From Burkholderiales bacterium (GTDB lineage: Bacteria > Pseudomonadota > Gammaproteobacteria > Burkholderiales > Burkholderiaceae_C): a DNA stretch of 35,160 bases. The DNA lies in assembly GCA_018971105.1 (NCBI GenBank), contig JAGWVB010000012.1, positions 1 to 35,160 on the forward strand, in the 5' to 3' direction. Under the pieces are notes generated by a model. It searched no databases. It was not told the DNA's origin and saw only the letters and a program-made list of their open reading frames with translations. This document shows, in pieces, positions 1-11,290 of this stretch. The position numbers and the translations under genes are program-made. Numbering within the stretch: the first letter of the stretch is position 1; each line of letters opens with the position of its first letter.

Positions 1-155
1 AATAAATTGAAGCAGGTGGTTTTTCCGGCGCCGTTGGGGCCGACGAGCGCGTGAATGGCGCCTTCGTTAACCTGCAGATTGACATTCTGAACTGCGGCAA
101 ATCCGGAAAACTGTTTACTCAGTCCCTCTGCGCGCAAAATGGTCGTGTTCGGCAT
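1..155 (-). CDS. ABC transporter ATP-binding protein, LivG-type (partial, N-terminus only)
   Basis: Only the first 51 codons lie in the window; the gene continues beyond base 1. The translation begins MPNTTILRAEGLSKQF and has a clean Walker A motif, GPNGAGKTT, at residues 39-47. The spacing from start to Walker A and the phrase SKQFSGFAAV fit the LivG branch of ABC ATPases, which energise uptake of branched-chain amino acids, amides or urea at the inner membrane. The start at 155 is supported by a GAGGA Shine-Dalgarno element about 8 bases upstream. Substrate cannot be told from this fragment. The gene lies downstream of gabD on the same strand, but a strong terminator and about 280 bp separate them, so it probably has its own promoter in the AT-rich stretch at 230-310. 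ABC ATPase identity is certain; the LivG assignment is inference. Confidence 0.85.
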   Translation of the reverse strand, partial: MPNTTILRAEGLSKQFSGFAAVQNVNLQVNEGAIHALVGPNGAGKTTCFNL

Positions 156-360
156 GAGCTTTATCCTCTAGAGCGCTTGCATTTTGCTGCAACGCACCCT
201 GGGCGCTCAAGGGTTCAACGCCAGTGGAAACCCTGATGATTGGCATAATTTGGTAAAAGTCTTTGAGAATTTGTACTAAATGACACAAAAAGTCACATCA
301 AGTTAAATACTCCGGCGAGTAAATCATGCTATGTGCCTGCCTTCGGTGCGGGAAATCGCG

Positions 361-396
361 AAAAAAAGCCCACCCGAAAATATTCGGCGTGGGCCT
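361..396 (-). terminator. Rho-independent terminator after gabD
   Basis: Read on the minus strand, a long GC-rich stem (GGCCCACGCCGAA pairing with TTCGGGTGGGC around a short TATT loop) is followed directly by seven T residues (361-367). It begins about 40 bases after the gabD stop, so it is well placed to end that transcript and insulate the ABC gene downstream. Confidence 0.85.
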
Positions 397-434
397 TATT
401 TTGAATGGTTTTTTGATGAGGCAAAGTCTCTGGA

Positions 435-1931
435 TTACTTGTTCAAATTCCCCAAGCAGAGATATTTCATTTCGACATATTCGTCGATGCCGTGATGCGA
501 GCCTTCGCGGCCCAGGCCAGACTGTTTTACGCCGCCGAAGGGGGCGACTTCGTTGGACATCAGGCCGGTGTTGATGCCCACCATGCCGTATTCGAGTTCC
601 TCGGCCACGCGGAAGATGCGGCCGACGTCGCGGCTGAAGAAGTAGGCGGCCAGGCCGAATTCGGTGGCGTTGGCCGCGGCGATGGCCTCGGCTTCGGTTT
701 TGAAGCGGAACACCGGCGCCACCGGGCCGAAGGTTTCCTCTCTGGCGCACAGCATGTCGCTCGTCACATCGGCCAGTACGGTGGCCTGGAAGAACCGTCC
801 GGCATTGGGGCCGGTCTCCACCCGCTTGCCGCCCACCACCATGCGCGCGCCCTTGGAGGTAGCGTCGCTGATGTGCTTCTCGACCTTGGCCAGCGCCTGA
901 TCGTCGATCAGCGGGCCCAGATTCACGCCTTCATCGAAGCCGCTGCCGATTTTCAGGTTGCCCACGGCCTGCGCCAGACGCTCGACGAAACGGTCGTAGA
1001 TGCCGTCCTGCACATACAGCCGGTTGGCGCAGACGCAGGTCTGGCCGGCGTTGCGGTACTTGCTCGCCATCGCGCCCTCGACGGCCGAATCGAGGTCGGC
1101 GTCGTCGAAGACGATGAAGGGCGCGTTGCCGCCGAGCTCGAGCCCGAGCTTCTTGATCGTCGGCGCGCATTGGCGCATCAGGATGCGGCCGACCTCGGTC
1201 GAGCCGGTGAAGCTGAGGTGGCGCACGACGTCCGAGCTGCACAGCACCTTGCCGATCTCGATCGAATTCGCGGCGTCGGCGCACAGCACATTGAGCACGC
1301 CCGAGGGCATGCCGGCGCGCAGCGCCAATTCGGCCACCGCCAGCGCCGACAGCGGCGTCTGCTCGGCCGGCTTGATGACGACCGGGCAGCCGGCGGCCAG
1401 CGCCGGCGCGACCTTGCGCGTGATCATGGCGATCGGGAAGTTCCACGGCGTGATCGCCGCGCAGACGCCGACCGGCTGCTTGATGACGAGGAAGCGCTTG
1501 TTGTTGTCGGTGGTGGCGATCGTCTCGCCGTAGACGCGGCGTGCCTCCTCGGCGAACCATTCGATGAAGCTGGCGCCGTAGCTGACCTCGCCCTTGGCCT
1601 CGGCCAGCGGCTTGCCCTGCTCGGCGGTCATGATGCGGGCCAGGTCGTCGGCATGCTGGAGCAGCAGCGCGAACCACTTCATCATGACGGCGGCGCGTTC
1701 CTTCGCGGTGCGGCCGCGCCAGGCTGGCCAGGCCTTCTCGGCCGCCGACAGCGCCGCCGCGGCGTCGACGGGGCCGAGGTTGGCGACCTGGGCCAGTTCG
1801 AGCCCGGTGGCCGGATCGTTGACGGCGTAGCGGCCCTGGTTGCCGGCGACCCAGGCGCCGTTGATCAGTCCGTCGGTCTTGAGCAGACCGGGGTCGGCCA
1901 GGGTGGCCAGGGGTGACTTGGTGCTGTCCAT
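435..1931 (-). CDS. gabD: NADP-dependent succinate-semialdehyde dehydrogenase
   Basis: Cytosolic aldehyde dehydrogenase that oxidises succinate semialdehyde to succinate, the last step of GABA breakdown. The 498-residue product matches the family length (E. coli GabD is about 480). The ALDH signature LELGGNAPF places the general base at Glu265, and GQTCVC places the catalytic thiol at Cys299; the 34-residue spacing equals that of E. coli GabD (Glu254/Cys288). The NAD(P)-binding segment with TPWNFPIAM is intact, as is the C-terminal GVKQSGLGREGS motif that is characteristic of GabD. No gabT transaminase lies nearby, so the semialdehyde source is unknown; related semialdehydes such as glutarate semialdehyde are possible substrates. 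The gene is divergent from alaS with 147 bp between the starts, and ends in a strong terminator. Confidence 0.93.
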   Translation of the reverse strand: MDSTKSPLATLADPGLLKTDGLINGAWVAGNQGRYAVNDPATGLELAQVANLGPVDAAAALSAAEKAWPAWRGRTAKERAAVMMKWFALLLQHADDLARIMTAEQGKPLAEAKGEVSYGASFIEWFAEEARRVYGETIATTDNNKRFLVIKQPVGVCAAITPWNFPIAMITRKVAPALAAGCPVVIKPAEQTPLSALAVAELALRAGMPSGVLNVLCADAANSIEIGKVLCSSDVVRHLSFTGSTEVGRILMRQCAPTIKKLGLELGGNAPFIVFDDADLDSAVEGAMASKYRNAGQTCVCANRLYVQDGIYDRFVERLAQAVGNLKIGSGFDEGVNLGPLIDDQALAKVEKHISDATSKGARMVVGGKRVETGPNAGRFFQATVLADVTSDMLCAREETFGPVAPVFRFKTEAEAIAAANATEFGLAAYFFSRDVGRIFRVAEELEYGMVGINTGLMSNEVAPFGGVKQSGLGREGSHHGIDEYVEMKYLCLGNLNK

Positions 1932-1994
1932 GGCGGGAGGCGATGCAGGTGGTGGCGGAGCCGCCCATGATAGAGCCGCCGAGCGGCCCCGTCC

Positions 1995-2000
1995 TATAAT
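1995..2000 (+). promoter_or_regulatory. Putative -10 element of the alaS promoter
   Basis: A perfect TATAAT stands in otherwise GC-rich DNA between the divergent gabD and alaS starts, 78 bp before the alaS ATG. No good -35 hexamer is present 16-18 bp upstream (the sequence there is near TAGAGC). The call therefore rests on the -10 alone. It predicts an alaS leader of about 70 nt. Confidence 0.5.
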
Positions 2001-2078
2001 CGAAGGTCCGGCAAAACCAAGCCAAAATCAAGCACTTGCGAGCCCCCGGCGCGCCGTGCCCAGCCCGAGAACCGGCGC

Positions 2079-4718
<2,640 letters not shown>

Positions 4719-4739
4719 CGGCTCCGCGCGCCGGCCGCG

Positions 4740-7139
4740 TCAGTCGAAGTCGGCGCTCAGCGTCAGCGTGAGCAGGCGCGGCGCGCCGAGGTAGTAGTAC
4801 ACCGTGCTGGCCGATGTCGTACCCACGGCCACGGCGTTGACGATCGTGCCCGAGCTCGGGTTGCGGTAGCGCGCATTGCCCAGATTGGCGATGTTGAAGC
4901 GCAGCTGGGTGTGGCTCATGATCCCGACGCGGCCGAAGTCATAGCCGGCATTCAGGTCGGCCGTCGTGTAGGCGGGCACCTGCTCGTCGTTCATCAGCGT
5001 CGCGTACTGGGTGCCGGTGCGCTTGAGCTTGAGTCCGGCATAGAACGGTCCCCGCGTGTACTGCAGCGAGGCGCCGATCATCTGCTCGGGCGTGAGCGCG
5101 AACTGCTTGCCCGCGAGCGGGACGACCTGGCCCTTGGTCACCGTCATGTCGTCGCGGATCCGGCTCTTCTGCAGCGTCAGCGATCCATAGGCGGTGAAGC
5201 CGCGGAACGACGCGCTGCCGATCTCGAATTCGACGCCATGGTTGCTCACCCGGCCCGCATTGGCGTAGGTGCTGGTGTCGGTCGCCGGGTTGTAGGAATT
5301 GGCCTGGCGGTCCTTGAAATCGGAATTGAAGGCGGTGGCCGAGAGCGAGAACGCCGCTGTCTGCAGGCGGTAGCCGAGGTCGGTCATGATCGAGGTCTCG
5401 GCGCGCGTCGCCGTCACCAGCTCGACCTGCCCGGTGGCGGTGTTGAGCCTGACGTTGCTGCCGGTGAAGGCGAAGTTCGGCGGCGCACGGAAGTTCTTGC
5501 CGACGTTGACGAACACCTGCTGCGTGCGGTCGAGGGCGAAGCGCAGGCCGATCTGGGGCAGGATCTCGTTGAAGTCGCCCTTCAGGCGATAAGTCGTCGT
5601 GAATCCCTCATTGGCGTAATTCGTGACATCGCGCTGCACATGCGGCGCGCGCAGCCCGAGCGAGATCAACCCGCGCTCGCCCAGGATCGAGATCTCGTCG
5701 GCGGCGAAGGCCTGGTAGGCGGTGCTGATCGTCTTCCAGTCGCGGCCCTCGTAGGGCGTGCCGTCGGGACGCAGGATCTGGCCGTTGCGCAGCCAGATGT
5801 CGTAGGGATTGCCGTTCGCGTCGACCGGGACCGCCGGCTGCGTCTGGCGATGATCGGCGCGCTCGAACCAGAGGCCGAAACTGAGCTGGTGGTTGGCCAG
5901 CGTCGTGTCGACTTCGGCCGTGACGCCGGGGCGTGAGGTCTTGGTGACGCTGCCGCGCGCGACGATGATCTTGTCCAGCGTGTCGCCGTCGCCGTTGAGG
6001 TCGACTCCGGCGCCGAGCTTGCCGGTGCTCGTGTTGAGGAAGCCCGTCTCGGACAGCACGGCCTGCTGATTGCCGCCGGTGCCGTAGCCGGTCCACAGAT
6101 AGGGCTGCACCTTGACCGAGGTCGTGTCGTTGACCTTGAACGATCCCGAGACCGAGGCGACGAGGTTCTCGAACGGATTCACCGACAGCTTGTAGTAGGC
6201 CGGGTTCGGCCCTGCCTCGACCTGCGCCGTGCCGTTGACCGGGGTCAGATGGCCGGGCGTGAAGCTCGATGAATAGTCCCAGTAATAGCCGTTGGCCTTG
6301 AGCTGGGCCAGCGAAGGCGTCAGGAAGTTGTTGTTGACCGAGCGGTTGTAGAGCAGCGTGCCCAGCACCGTGCTGCCGCTGCCCAGGTCGTAGCGGAAAC
6401 CGGCGTCGAGGTGGTCCTTGCGGCCCTGGCCCGGGCCCTTCCACTTGTCGGCTTGTGTATGCGAGTAGCTGAGGAAGACCTTGGCCTTGTCGTCGGCGAA
6501 ACGGCCGCTGTCGACGCGCAGGAAGGTGCGGGTCAGGTGCAGTCCGCCCAGGGTCTGCGCCACGCGCAGGCGGCGCTTGTCCTCGGGGTCGCAGGTGTTG
6601 ACGGTGATGTTGCCGCCGGTGGCGCCCGAATGCGGCGACTGCACGTCGGGGCTGCCCTGCGTCACGCTCTGGGTGCAGACGTTCTCCTGGTCGACGTATT
6701 CCTGCGGGTAGACCGCGAAGTTGCCGGAGTCGTTGACCGGCACGCCGTTGACGGTGAATCCGAGCTGGTCCGAATTGAACCCGCGCACCGTCAGGCCGCC
6801 GCCGAACAGGCCGGTGGCGTCGTAGCTGTAGGTATTGACGCCGGGCAGCAGCGCCATCGCCTGGTACGGCGTGTCGGTGGCGAGGTCCTTCTCGGTCGCC
6901 GCCTTCGTCACCGTGCTGCGTCCCTTGACCGCGTCTTCCTTGAGCATCTGGCCGGCGCCGAGCTTGGCGCCGTCGCCGACGACGGTGATCGTGCCCAGGC
7001 GCACCGCGTCGGGTTGCGCGTGCGGCATCGCATCGTCGCCCGCGGCCTGGGCGAGGGCCGGTGCGGCGGCCAGCATGGCTGCCGCCATCGCCCAGGCGCT
7101 GCGGGCAGGGCGGGGACGGTCGGAGTCGAACGGGTTCAT
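4740..7139 (-). CDS. TonB-dependent outer-membrane receptor
   Basis: A 799-residue outer-membrane active-transport channel. I take the ATG at 7139, not the upstream ATG at 7166, because it has a Shine-Dalgarno (AAGGAAAA) about 8 bases before it and opens directly into a signal peptide: basic residues, the hydrophobic run MAAAMLAAAPALA, and likely cleavage near residues 30-32. A TonB-box-like LGTITVVG precedes the plug domain, which shows LPGVNTYSYDATG, LTVRGF and the phrase GGNITVNT. The rest alternates in the way of a 22-strand barrel and ends LTLTLSADFD, with an aromatic residue near the C-terminus as barrel-assembly signals require. The substrate is not evident: no siderophore, cobalamin or sugar gene is adjacent. 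A second receptor gene follows on the same strand 492 bp upstream, apparently as a separate transcript. Confidence 0.9.
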   Translation of the reverse strand: MNPFDSDRPRPARSAWAMAAAMLAAAPALAQAAGDDAMPHAQPDAVRLGTITVVGDGAKLGAGQMLKEDAVKGRSTVTKAATEKDLATDTPYQAMALLPGVNTYSYDATGLFGGGLTVRGFNSDQLGFTVNGVPVNDSGNFAVYPQEYVDQENVCTQSVTQGSPDVQSPHSGATGGNITVNTCDPEDKRRLRVAQTLGGLHLTRTFLRVDSGRFADDKAKVFLSYSHTQADKWKGPGQGRKDHLDAGFRYDLGSGSTVLGTLLYNRSVNNNFLTPSLAQLKANGYYWDYSSSFTPGHLTPVNGTAQVEAGPNPAYYKLSVNPFENLVASVSGSFKVNDTTSVKVQPYLWTGYGTGGNQQAVLSETGFLNTSTGKLGAGVDLNGDGDTLDKIIVARGSVTKTSRPGVTAEVDTTLANHQLSFGLWFERADHRQTQPAVPVDANGNPYDIWLRNGQILRPDGTPYEGRDWKTISTAYQAFAADEISILGERGLISLGLRAPHVQRDVTNYANEGFTTTYRLKGDFNEILPQIGLRFALDRTQQVFVNVGKNFRAPPNFAFTGSNVRLNTATGQVELVTATRAETSIMTDLGYRLQTAAFSLSATAFNSDFKDRQANSYNPATDTSTYANAGRVSNHGVEFEIGSASFRGFTAYGSLTLQKSRIRDDMTVTKGQVVPLAGKQFALTPEQMIGASLQYTRGPFYAGLKLKRTGTQYATLMNDEQVPAYTTADLNAGYDFGRVGIMSHTQLRFNIANLGNARYRNPSSGTIVNAVAVGTTSASTVYYYLGAPRLLTLTLSADFD

Positions 7140-7631
7140 CTCGGGTTTTCCTTCAACGAGGGCCATGGGGGGTCGATCGGGGCCGGACGCTGCGTCTCGG
7201 GCGCCCGGGTTCGCATCGCCACAAGCCCGCGTTCAGCCGCCGCGCCGCCGGCAACCATGGCGCCCGACCAGGAGCGGCAAACAGCGCCGAGTCGAGTGCA
7301 TCGACCCGGCATCGCATCCCTCGCATCCCTCGCGTCCGCGTCAGCTTTATCGATCTTGTGGACGATCAGCAAAGACTCTTGCCGACTCGCCATGATTGTT
7401 GAACTGACTGAAACGCGGATGACATTCCGACGACCCATGGCTTCGGATGTCGCATCGACACAACAAGCAGGCCCGGGCTGGTGCCCGGGCGCGATGCGGC
7501 GTGCACCGGCCGCAGTTTTCCGAGCAGCACTGGCGAACGGGTCGGCGAGCGGCGATGGGGGGGGCTGCGCGACGGCGATCGCGCGCGTCGAGTCGATGCG
7601 GCCGCCCAGGCGACGCGCCGCATCGCGGGGG
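7140..7631. other. Intergenic region between the two TonB receptor genes
   Basis: 492 bp with no convincing gene; the reading frames here lack start signals and have poor coding character. It holds a hairpin (7471-7490) that may end transcription of the Oar-like gene, and short direct repeats of TCGCATCCC near 7314-7332. On the minus strand a weak promoter-like pair, TTGCTG and TAAAGC with a 17-bp spacer, lies near 7350-7373 and could serve the downstream receptor. Confidence 0.5.
7471..7490 (-). terminator. Possible terminator of the Oar-like receptor gene
   Basis: Two copies of GCCCGGGC (7471-7478 and 7483-7490) flank a TGGT loop and form a perfect 8-bp GC stem. On the minus strand it is followed by CTGCTTGTTGTG, a moderately T-rich tail. 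It lies about 140 bp past the stop of the receptor gene. The tail is not a clean U-tract, so termination may be partial or the structure may be only an mRNA 3' end stabiliser. Confidence 0.45.
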
Positions 7632-10600
7632 TCAGAACTCGTAGCGCAGGGTCAGCTGCATGCCCCACTGGCTCTCGCCCTTGGTCTGGCGCAGCGTGTA
7701 GTCGTTGACGCTGTTGTTGACGTTGTAGACATAGCGCCCCGAGCTGTCGATGCCGCCGTAGTTGACGAAGCTGCGCCGCATGCCGCCCGATGATGAGAAC
7801 GGCACCTCGTTGATCTGGCCCCAGCGCTTGTTCAGCAGGTTGCCGACGTTGAGGATGTCGAGCGAGATCACGCCCCGGTGCTGGCTCGTGAATCCGGGTA
7901 CCTCCTGACTCAGGCGCAGGTCGAAGTTGTTGACCCAGGGGGCGAAGGTGCCGGCGCGCGGCACGACGCCGCCGCGCGCGTGGCTCAAGGTCGGAATGCC
8001 GTCGACGATGGCCCAGAAGCGGTCTTCGTTGGGATGGTTGCCGGCGGTGTCGCCGGCGAACACGACCTCGCCCGATTGCGGGCCCTTCGGGATGTACATC
8101 AGGTCGTTGCCCGCGACGCTGTCGCCGTTCATGTCGTTGGCGTAGGTCCAGCTGTAGGGCTTGCCGCGCCGACCTTCGTAGAACAGGCCGATGCTGGTCT
8201 TGTATCTGGAGACGAAGGCGCGGCTCCAGTTGACCGTGGCCGTCAGCCTGTCCTTGATCAGGTAGGCCGAATTGGCGGTCACGGCCTCGTTCGGGTTGTA
8301 GATCGCACGCGAATTGAAGTTCGAGGTCGAGACCGACGAGGTCAGCGGGCTCAGTTCCTTGGCCCGGGTGTAGGTGTACGCGACCTGCCAGCCGAAGGCC
8401 GGCGCGTTGCCATTGCCCAGCGACAGCGTCAACGCCGATCCGCCGCCCTGGCTGTTCGAGGTCGCCAGCATCACGTTGTTGAAAGCCGGGTTGCTGAGCG
8501 CCTTGGCGCGCGAACCGGCGCAGACGCCCGAGGTCACCAGGCTGCCGCTGGTCTGCCAGCAGGCCGGGTTGTAGGCCTGCGGCGTCCAGAACATCTCGCG
8601 ACCATCGGGTGCGGTGCGCGTCGGCCCGCCCAGGTTCAGCGATTGGTAGAAGATGCCGGACTTGACCTTGGTGACGATGACCTCGGCGCCGGCGACGAGG
8701 CCCCACCACGGCAACTCGGCGTCGAACGCGAGATTCGCCTTCCAGACCGACGGTTGGCTCAGCCCCGGCGCCAGGAAGTCGACATTGGCCGCCGGCTGGT
8801 TGACGTTCGCGAACGGTGCGACCGGCTGGTTGTTCGGGTCGGGGCTGAACAGGCCGTCCTGAACCGGGCAGGCGCTGAAGCCGCCCGTGCCGCAACCGAC
8901 GATGCGCGTCGCCAGGCCGGTGTTCGAATACGGGTTCGAGATCCAGACGCTCGGCGCCGCGCCCTGGAACAGGCCCACACCGCCGCGCAATTGCATCTTG
9001 CGCTTGTTTTCCGTGGGCTGGAAATCGTAGTGGAAGCCCAGACGCGGCTGGAACAGGCTCGCGCCGTCGATGGTCTGCGAGTTGTTCATGCCGAAGCCGC
9101 CGCTGTCGCGCACGACCTGATTGCCGTTCACCGATCCGGCCACCGTCGGCGCGGCCGCGGCGGCGTTGTAGGCCGGGCGCTGGCCGGTGCTCAAGCGGTC
9201 GTAGCGTATCCCGCCGGTGAGCGAGAGCCGGCTGTTCACTTTCCAATGGTCCTGCGCGAACAGGCCGGTGTTCGTCAGCGTCCATCGGGCGATGCCATCG
9301 TCGAGCGAGCCGCCGGGAACGGGCACCTGGATCTGGTACGAACTCGGTCGACCGCGCTGGAAGTTCTCGAGCACCGCCGCCTCCATCTGCGCGTAGGTCG
9401 CGCCGTTGCAGGTGAAGTTGGCCGGCAGCAGCGGGCTGTTGTAGGTGAGGGCGGCGCTCGCATTGGTGCAACCGAAGGTGTAATTGCCGTAGGTGTTCTG
9501 GAAATAGGCGTTGTAGACCTGATTGCGTTCGAGATCGCCGCCGAACTTCAGTTCATGGTCGTCGAGGTTCCAGGTGGCGCCGAGATAGCCGTCGATCGTC
9601 TTCGTGTCGAGGACGTTGAACTGGCGCGCGTACTCGGTGCCGAAATTCAGGAAGCGCGTGCCGGTGTTCACGCCCGCCGGTGCGCCCGCCGGTGCCGGAC
9701 CGCTGAAGCGCAGCGCCATCGCCGGCAGATAGCTGTTGTTCTTCGGGATGCTCCGGTAATTCCGATTCGAGAGCTTGAATTCGGTCGAGAAGTCGTCGGT
9801 CCAGTCGGCGAACCATTGGCCGACGACGGTGTCGATCGTCTTCTTCTGCGTCCACCAGGCCGAGGTCAGCTGCAGCGCCGTGGGGCTGTAGCCGCCGAAG
9901 CTGCCGCCGTTGGTCTCGCCCTGTTCGGTGCGCGTGTAGCGCAGGCTGGCGCGATGGCGATCGCTGATGTTCCAGTCCAGCTTGAGGAGGTAATCCTTGA
10001 CGGTCAGTTCCGAGTTGGCATACAGCGCGCCGGGGTCGAAGTGGTATTGGTTCTGGGCGATCTGGTTCAACTGGTCGATCGTGCCCTGCGCGAAGGCGAC
10101 GTTCGTGCGGTCGGATCCCACCGGGCCGTAGGTCGGCTGGGCGCGATCGCTCTTGGATTCCTCGTACGAGGCGAAGAAGAACAGCTTGTCCTTGACGATC
10201 GGGCCGCCGATCGTGAAGCCCTCGAGCGTCTCCTCGAACGGATCGACCTTGTAGTAGCTGTCGGCGGCGCGGTTGTAGCGCTGGCCGACGAAGTCCTGGT
10301 TGCGGAAGACGTAGGAGACGGTGCCGTGGAATTCGTTGGTGCCGCTCTTCGTCACGGCGTTGATGTTGGCGCCGACATAGCCCTTCTGGCTCACGTCGTA
10401 GTTGCTGATGTTGACCTGCACGGTCTGGATCGCGTCGATCGAGATCGGCTGCCGTGCCGTGGGCAGCGTGTTCGCCTCGAGGCCGAAGGTGTCGCTGATG
10501 TTGACGCCGTCGATCGTGATCGTGTTGTAGCGGCTGTTCATGCCCATCGCCGAGATCTCGCCGCGTTCCTTGTCGGTCTGCGACAGGCGCGGGTCGGTGC

Positions 10601-11081
10601 GCGCGTAGTCCTGCAGGTTGCGCGCGATCGACGGCAGCGCGGCGAGCTCGCGGCTGCCGATCTGGGTGCCGGCGCCGACGTTGCTGTCGTTGAAGGTCGC
10701 CGCGTCGGCGCGGCCGGTGACGACGATGGTCTGCGGTCCGGCACCGAGGACGAGGTTCAGCCCCAGCGTCTCGGCGAGGATGAGTTCGACGTTCTCGCGC
10801 TTGTCGGTCGCGCCGCCCTTGCTGACGGTGATCGTGTAGGGGCCGCCGGCGCGCAGGCCGCGCGCGGCATAGCGGCCGTCGGCATCGGTCTGGGTCTGGA
10901 TCGTGGTGCCCGAGGCGACGTGCAGGATCGTCACGCCGGCGCCGGCGACCGGCTTGCCATCGGCTGCGGTGACGCGGCCCGAGACGGCGGCGGTGGTGTT
11001 CTGTGCCCATGCCGGCGCGGCGCAGACGATGGCTGCGGCGCAGGCCACGTGGGTGAACATCCAGGCTGAACGGCGGTTCAT
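7632..11081 (-). CDS. Oar-like TonB-dependent receptor with carboxypeptidase-regulatory-like domain
   Basis: A 1149-residue outer-membrane protein. The start at 11081 (MNRRSAWMFTHVACAA) is chosen over an upstream ATG because it begins a signal peptide cleaved after AWA near residue 26 and has GGAG about 8 bases before it. Residues about 29-110 form a carboxypeptidase-regulatory-like beta sandwich (VSGRVTAADGKPVAGAGV, DADGRYAARGL). A TonB plug follows (QTIVVTGRAD, ITIDGVNISDTFG, INAVTKSGTNEFHG), then a very large barrel ending LTLRYEF with the terminal Phe expected of barrel proteins. This layout is that of Oar/OmpA-related TonB transporters, known from Myxococcus and widespread in Xanthomonas and Burkholderiales; substrates are mostly unknown (protein, peptide or glycan uptake has been shown or proposed for some). 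It may form a pair with the next receptor, but the spacing argues against one operon. Confidence 0.9.
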   Translation of the reverse strand: MNRRSAWMFTHVACAAAIVCAAPAWAQNTTAAVSGRVTAADGKPVAGAGVTILHVASGTTIQTQTDADGRYAARGLRAGGPYTITVSKGGATDKRENVELILAETLGLNLVLGAGPQTIVVTGRADAATFNDSNVGAGTQIGSRELAALPSIARNLQDYARTDPRLSQTDKERGEISAMGMNSRYNTITIDGVNISDTFGLEANTLPTARQPISIDAIQTVQVNISNYDVSQKGYVGANINAVTKSGTNEFHGTVSYVFRNQDFVGQRYNRAADSYYKVDPFEETLEGFTIGGPIVKDKLFFFASYEESKSDRAQPTYGPVGSDRTNVAFAQGTIDQLNQIAQNQYHFDPGALYANSELTVKDYLLKLDWNISDRHRASLRYTRTEQGETNGGSFGGYSPTALQLTSAWWTQKKTIDTVVGQWFADWTDDFSTEFKLSNRNYRSIPKNNSYLPAMALRFSGPAPAGAPAGVNTGTRFLNFGTEYARQFNVLDTKTIDGYLGATWNLDDHELKFGGDLERNQVYNAYFQNTYGNYTFGCTNASAALTYNSPLLPANFTCNGATYAQMEAAVLENFQRGRPSSYQIQVPVPGGSLDDGIARWTLTNTGLFAQDHWKVNSRLSLTGGIRYDRLSTGQRPAYNAAAAAPTVAGSVNGNQVVRDSGGFGMNNSQTIDGASLFQPRLGFHYDFQPTENKRKMQLRGGVGLFQGAAPSVWISNPYSNTGLATRIVGCGTGGFSACPVQDGLFSPDPNNQPVAPFANVNQPAANVDFLAPGLSQPSVWKANLAFDAELPWWGLVAGAEVIVTKVKSGIFYQSLNLGGPTRTAPDGREMFWTPQAYNPACWQTSGSLVTSGVCAGSRAKALSNPAFNNVMLATSNSQGGGSALTLSLGNGNAPAFGWQVAYTYTRAKELSPLTSSVSTSNFNSRAIYNPNEAVTANSAYLIKDRLTATVNWSRAFVSRYKTSIGLFYEGRRGKPYSWTYANDMNGDSVAGNDLMYIPKGPQSGEVVFAGDTAGNHPNEDRFWAIVDGIPTLSHARGGVVPRAGTFAPWVNNFDLRLSQEVPGFTSQHRGVISLDILNVGNLLNKRWGQINEVPFSSSGGMRRSFVNYGGIDSSGRYVYNVNNSVNDYTLRQTKGESQWGMQLTLRYEF

Positions 11082-11152
11082 GTGTGGGCTCCGGCTTCCT
11101 TTGTTGGACCGCCCGATCGCGGCGGAATGCGGGTGTCGGCGGCAAGTGGCGG

Positions 11153-11181
11153 ACACTAAGAGGAATTGAATGGCAAAACAA
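11153..11181 (-). promoter_or_regulatory. Weak sigma70-like promoter for the Oar-like receptor
   Basis: On the minus strand TTGTTT (11176-11181) and TAGTGT (11153-11158) are separated by exactly 17 bp in an AT-rich island directly upstream of the receptor gene. Match to consensus is modest, especially the -10. It would give a leader of about 65 nt. Confidence 0.3.
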
Positions 11182-11254
11182 CTTTACCTATGGAATCATT
11201 GTGGATGCGTATGAAGCGCGCGTGACAATTCCTGGATCGACGCCCGGTTCATGC

Positions 11255-11260
11255 TTGAAT
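11255..11260 (+). promoter_or_regulatory. Extended -10 candidate for the GNAT gene
   Basis: TGC followed by TTGAAT and then CGCGG. The ten bases TGCTTGAATC recur in the promoter region of the YecA-like gene at 13110-13119, which supports a shared promoter type. No clear -35 is seen. Confidence 0.35.
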
Positions 11261-11290
11261 CGCGGCCTGCCCACTTCCGCTGCGACCGCC

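Noticed and set aside
281-297. TGACACAAAAAGTCACA as a CRP/FNR-type site near the ABC gene
   Set aside because: Only four bases each side are symmetric and the spacing is wrong for TGTGA-N6-TCACA, so the resemblance is too weak.
7136-7438. A 100-codon minus-strand frame between the two TonB receptor genes
   Set aside because: It runs through the receptor ribosome site and signal-peptide start, lacks its own ribosome site, and its composition is not protein-like.
7878-11069. A 1063-codon plus-strand frame opposite the Oar-like receptor
   Set aside because: It is antisense to a receptor with complete signal peptide, plug and barrel; the translation is compositionally biased and has no recognisable motif.
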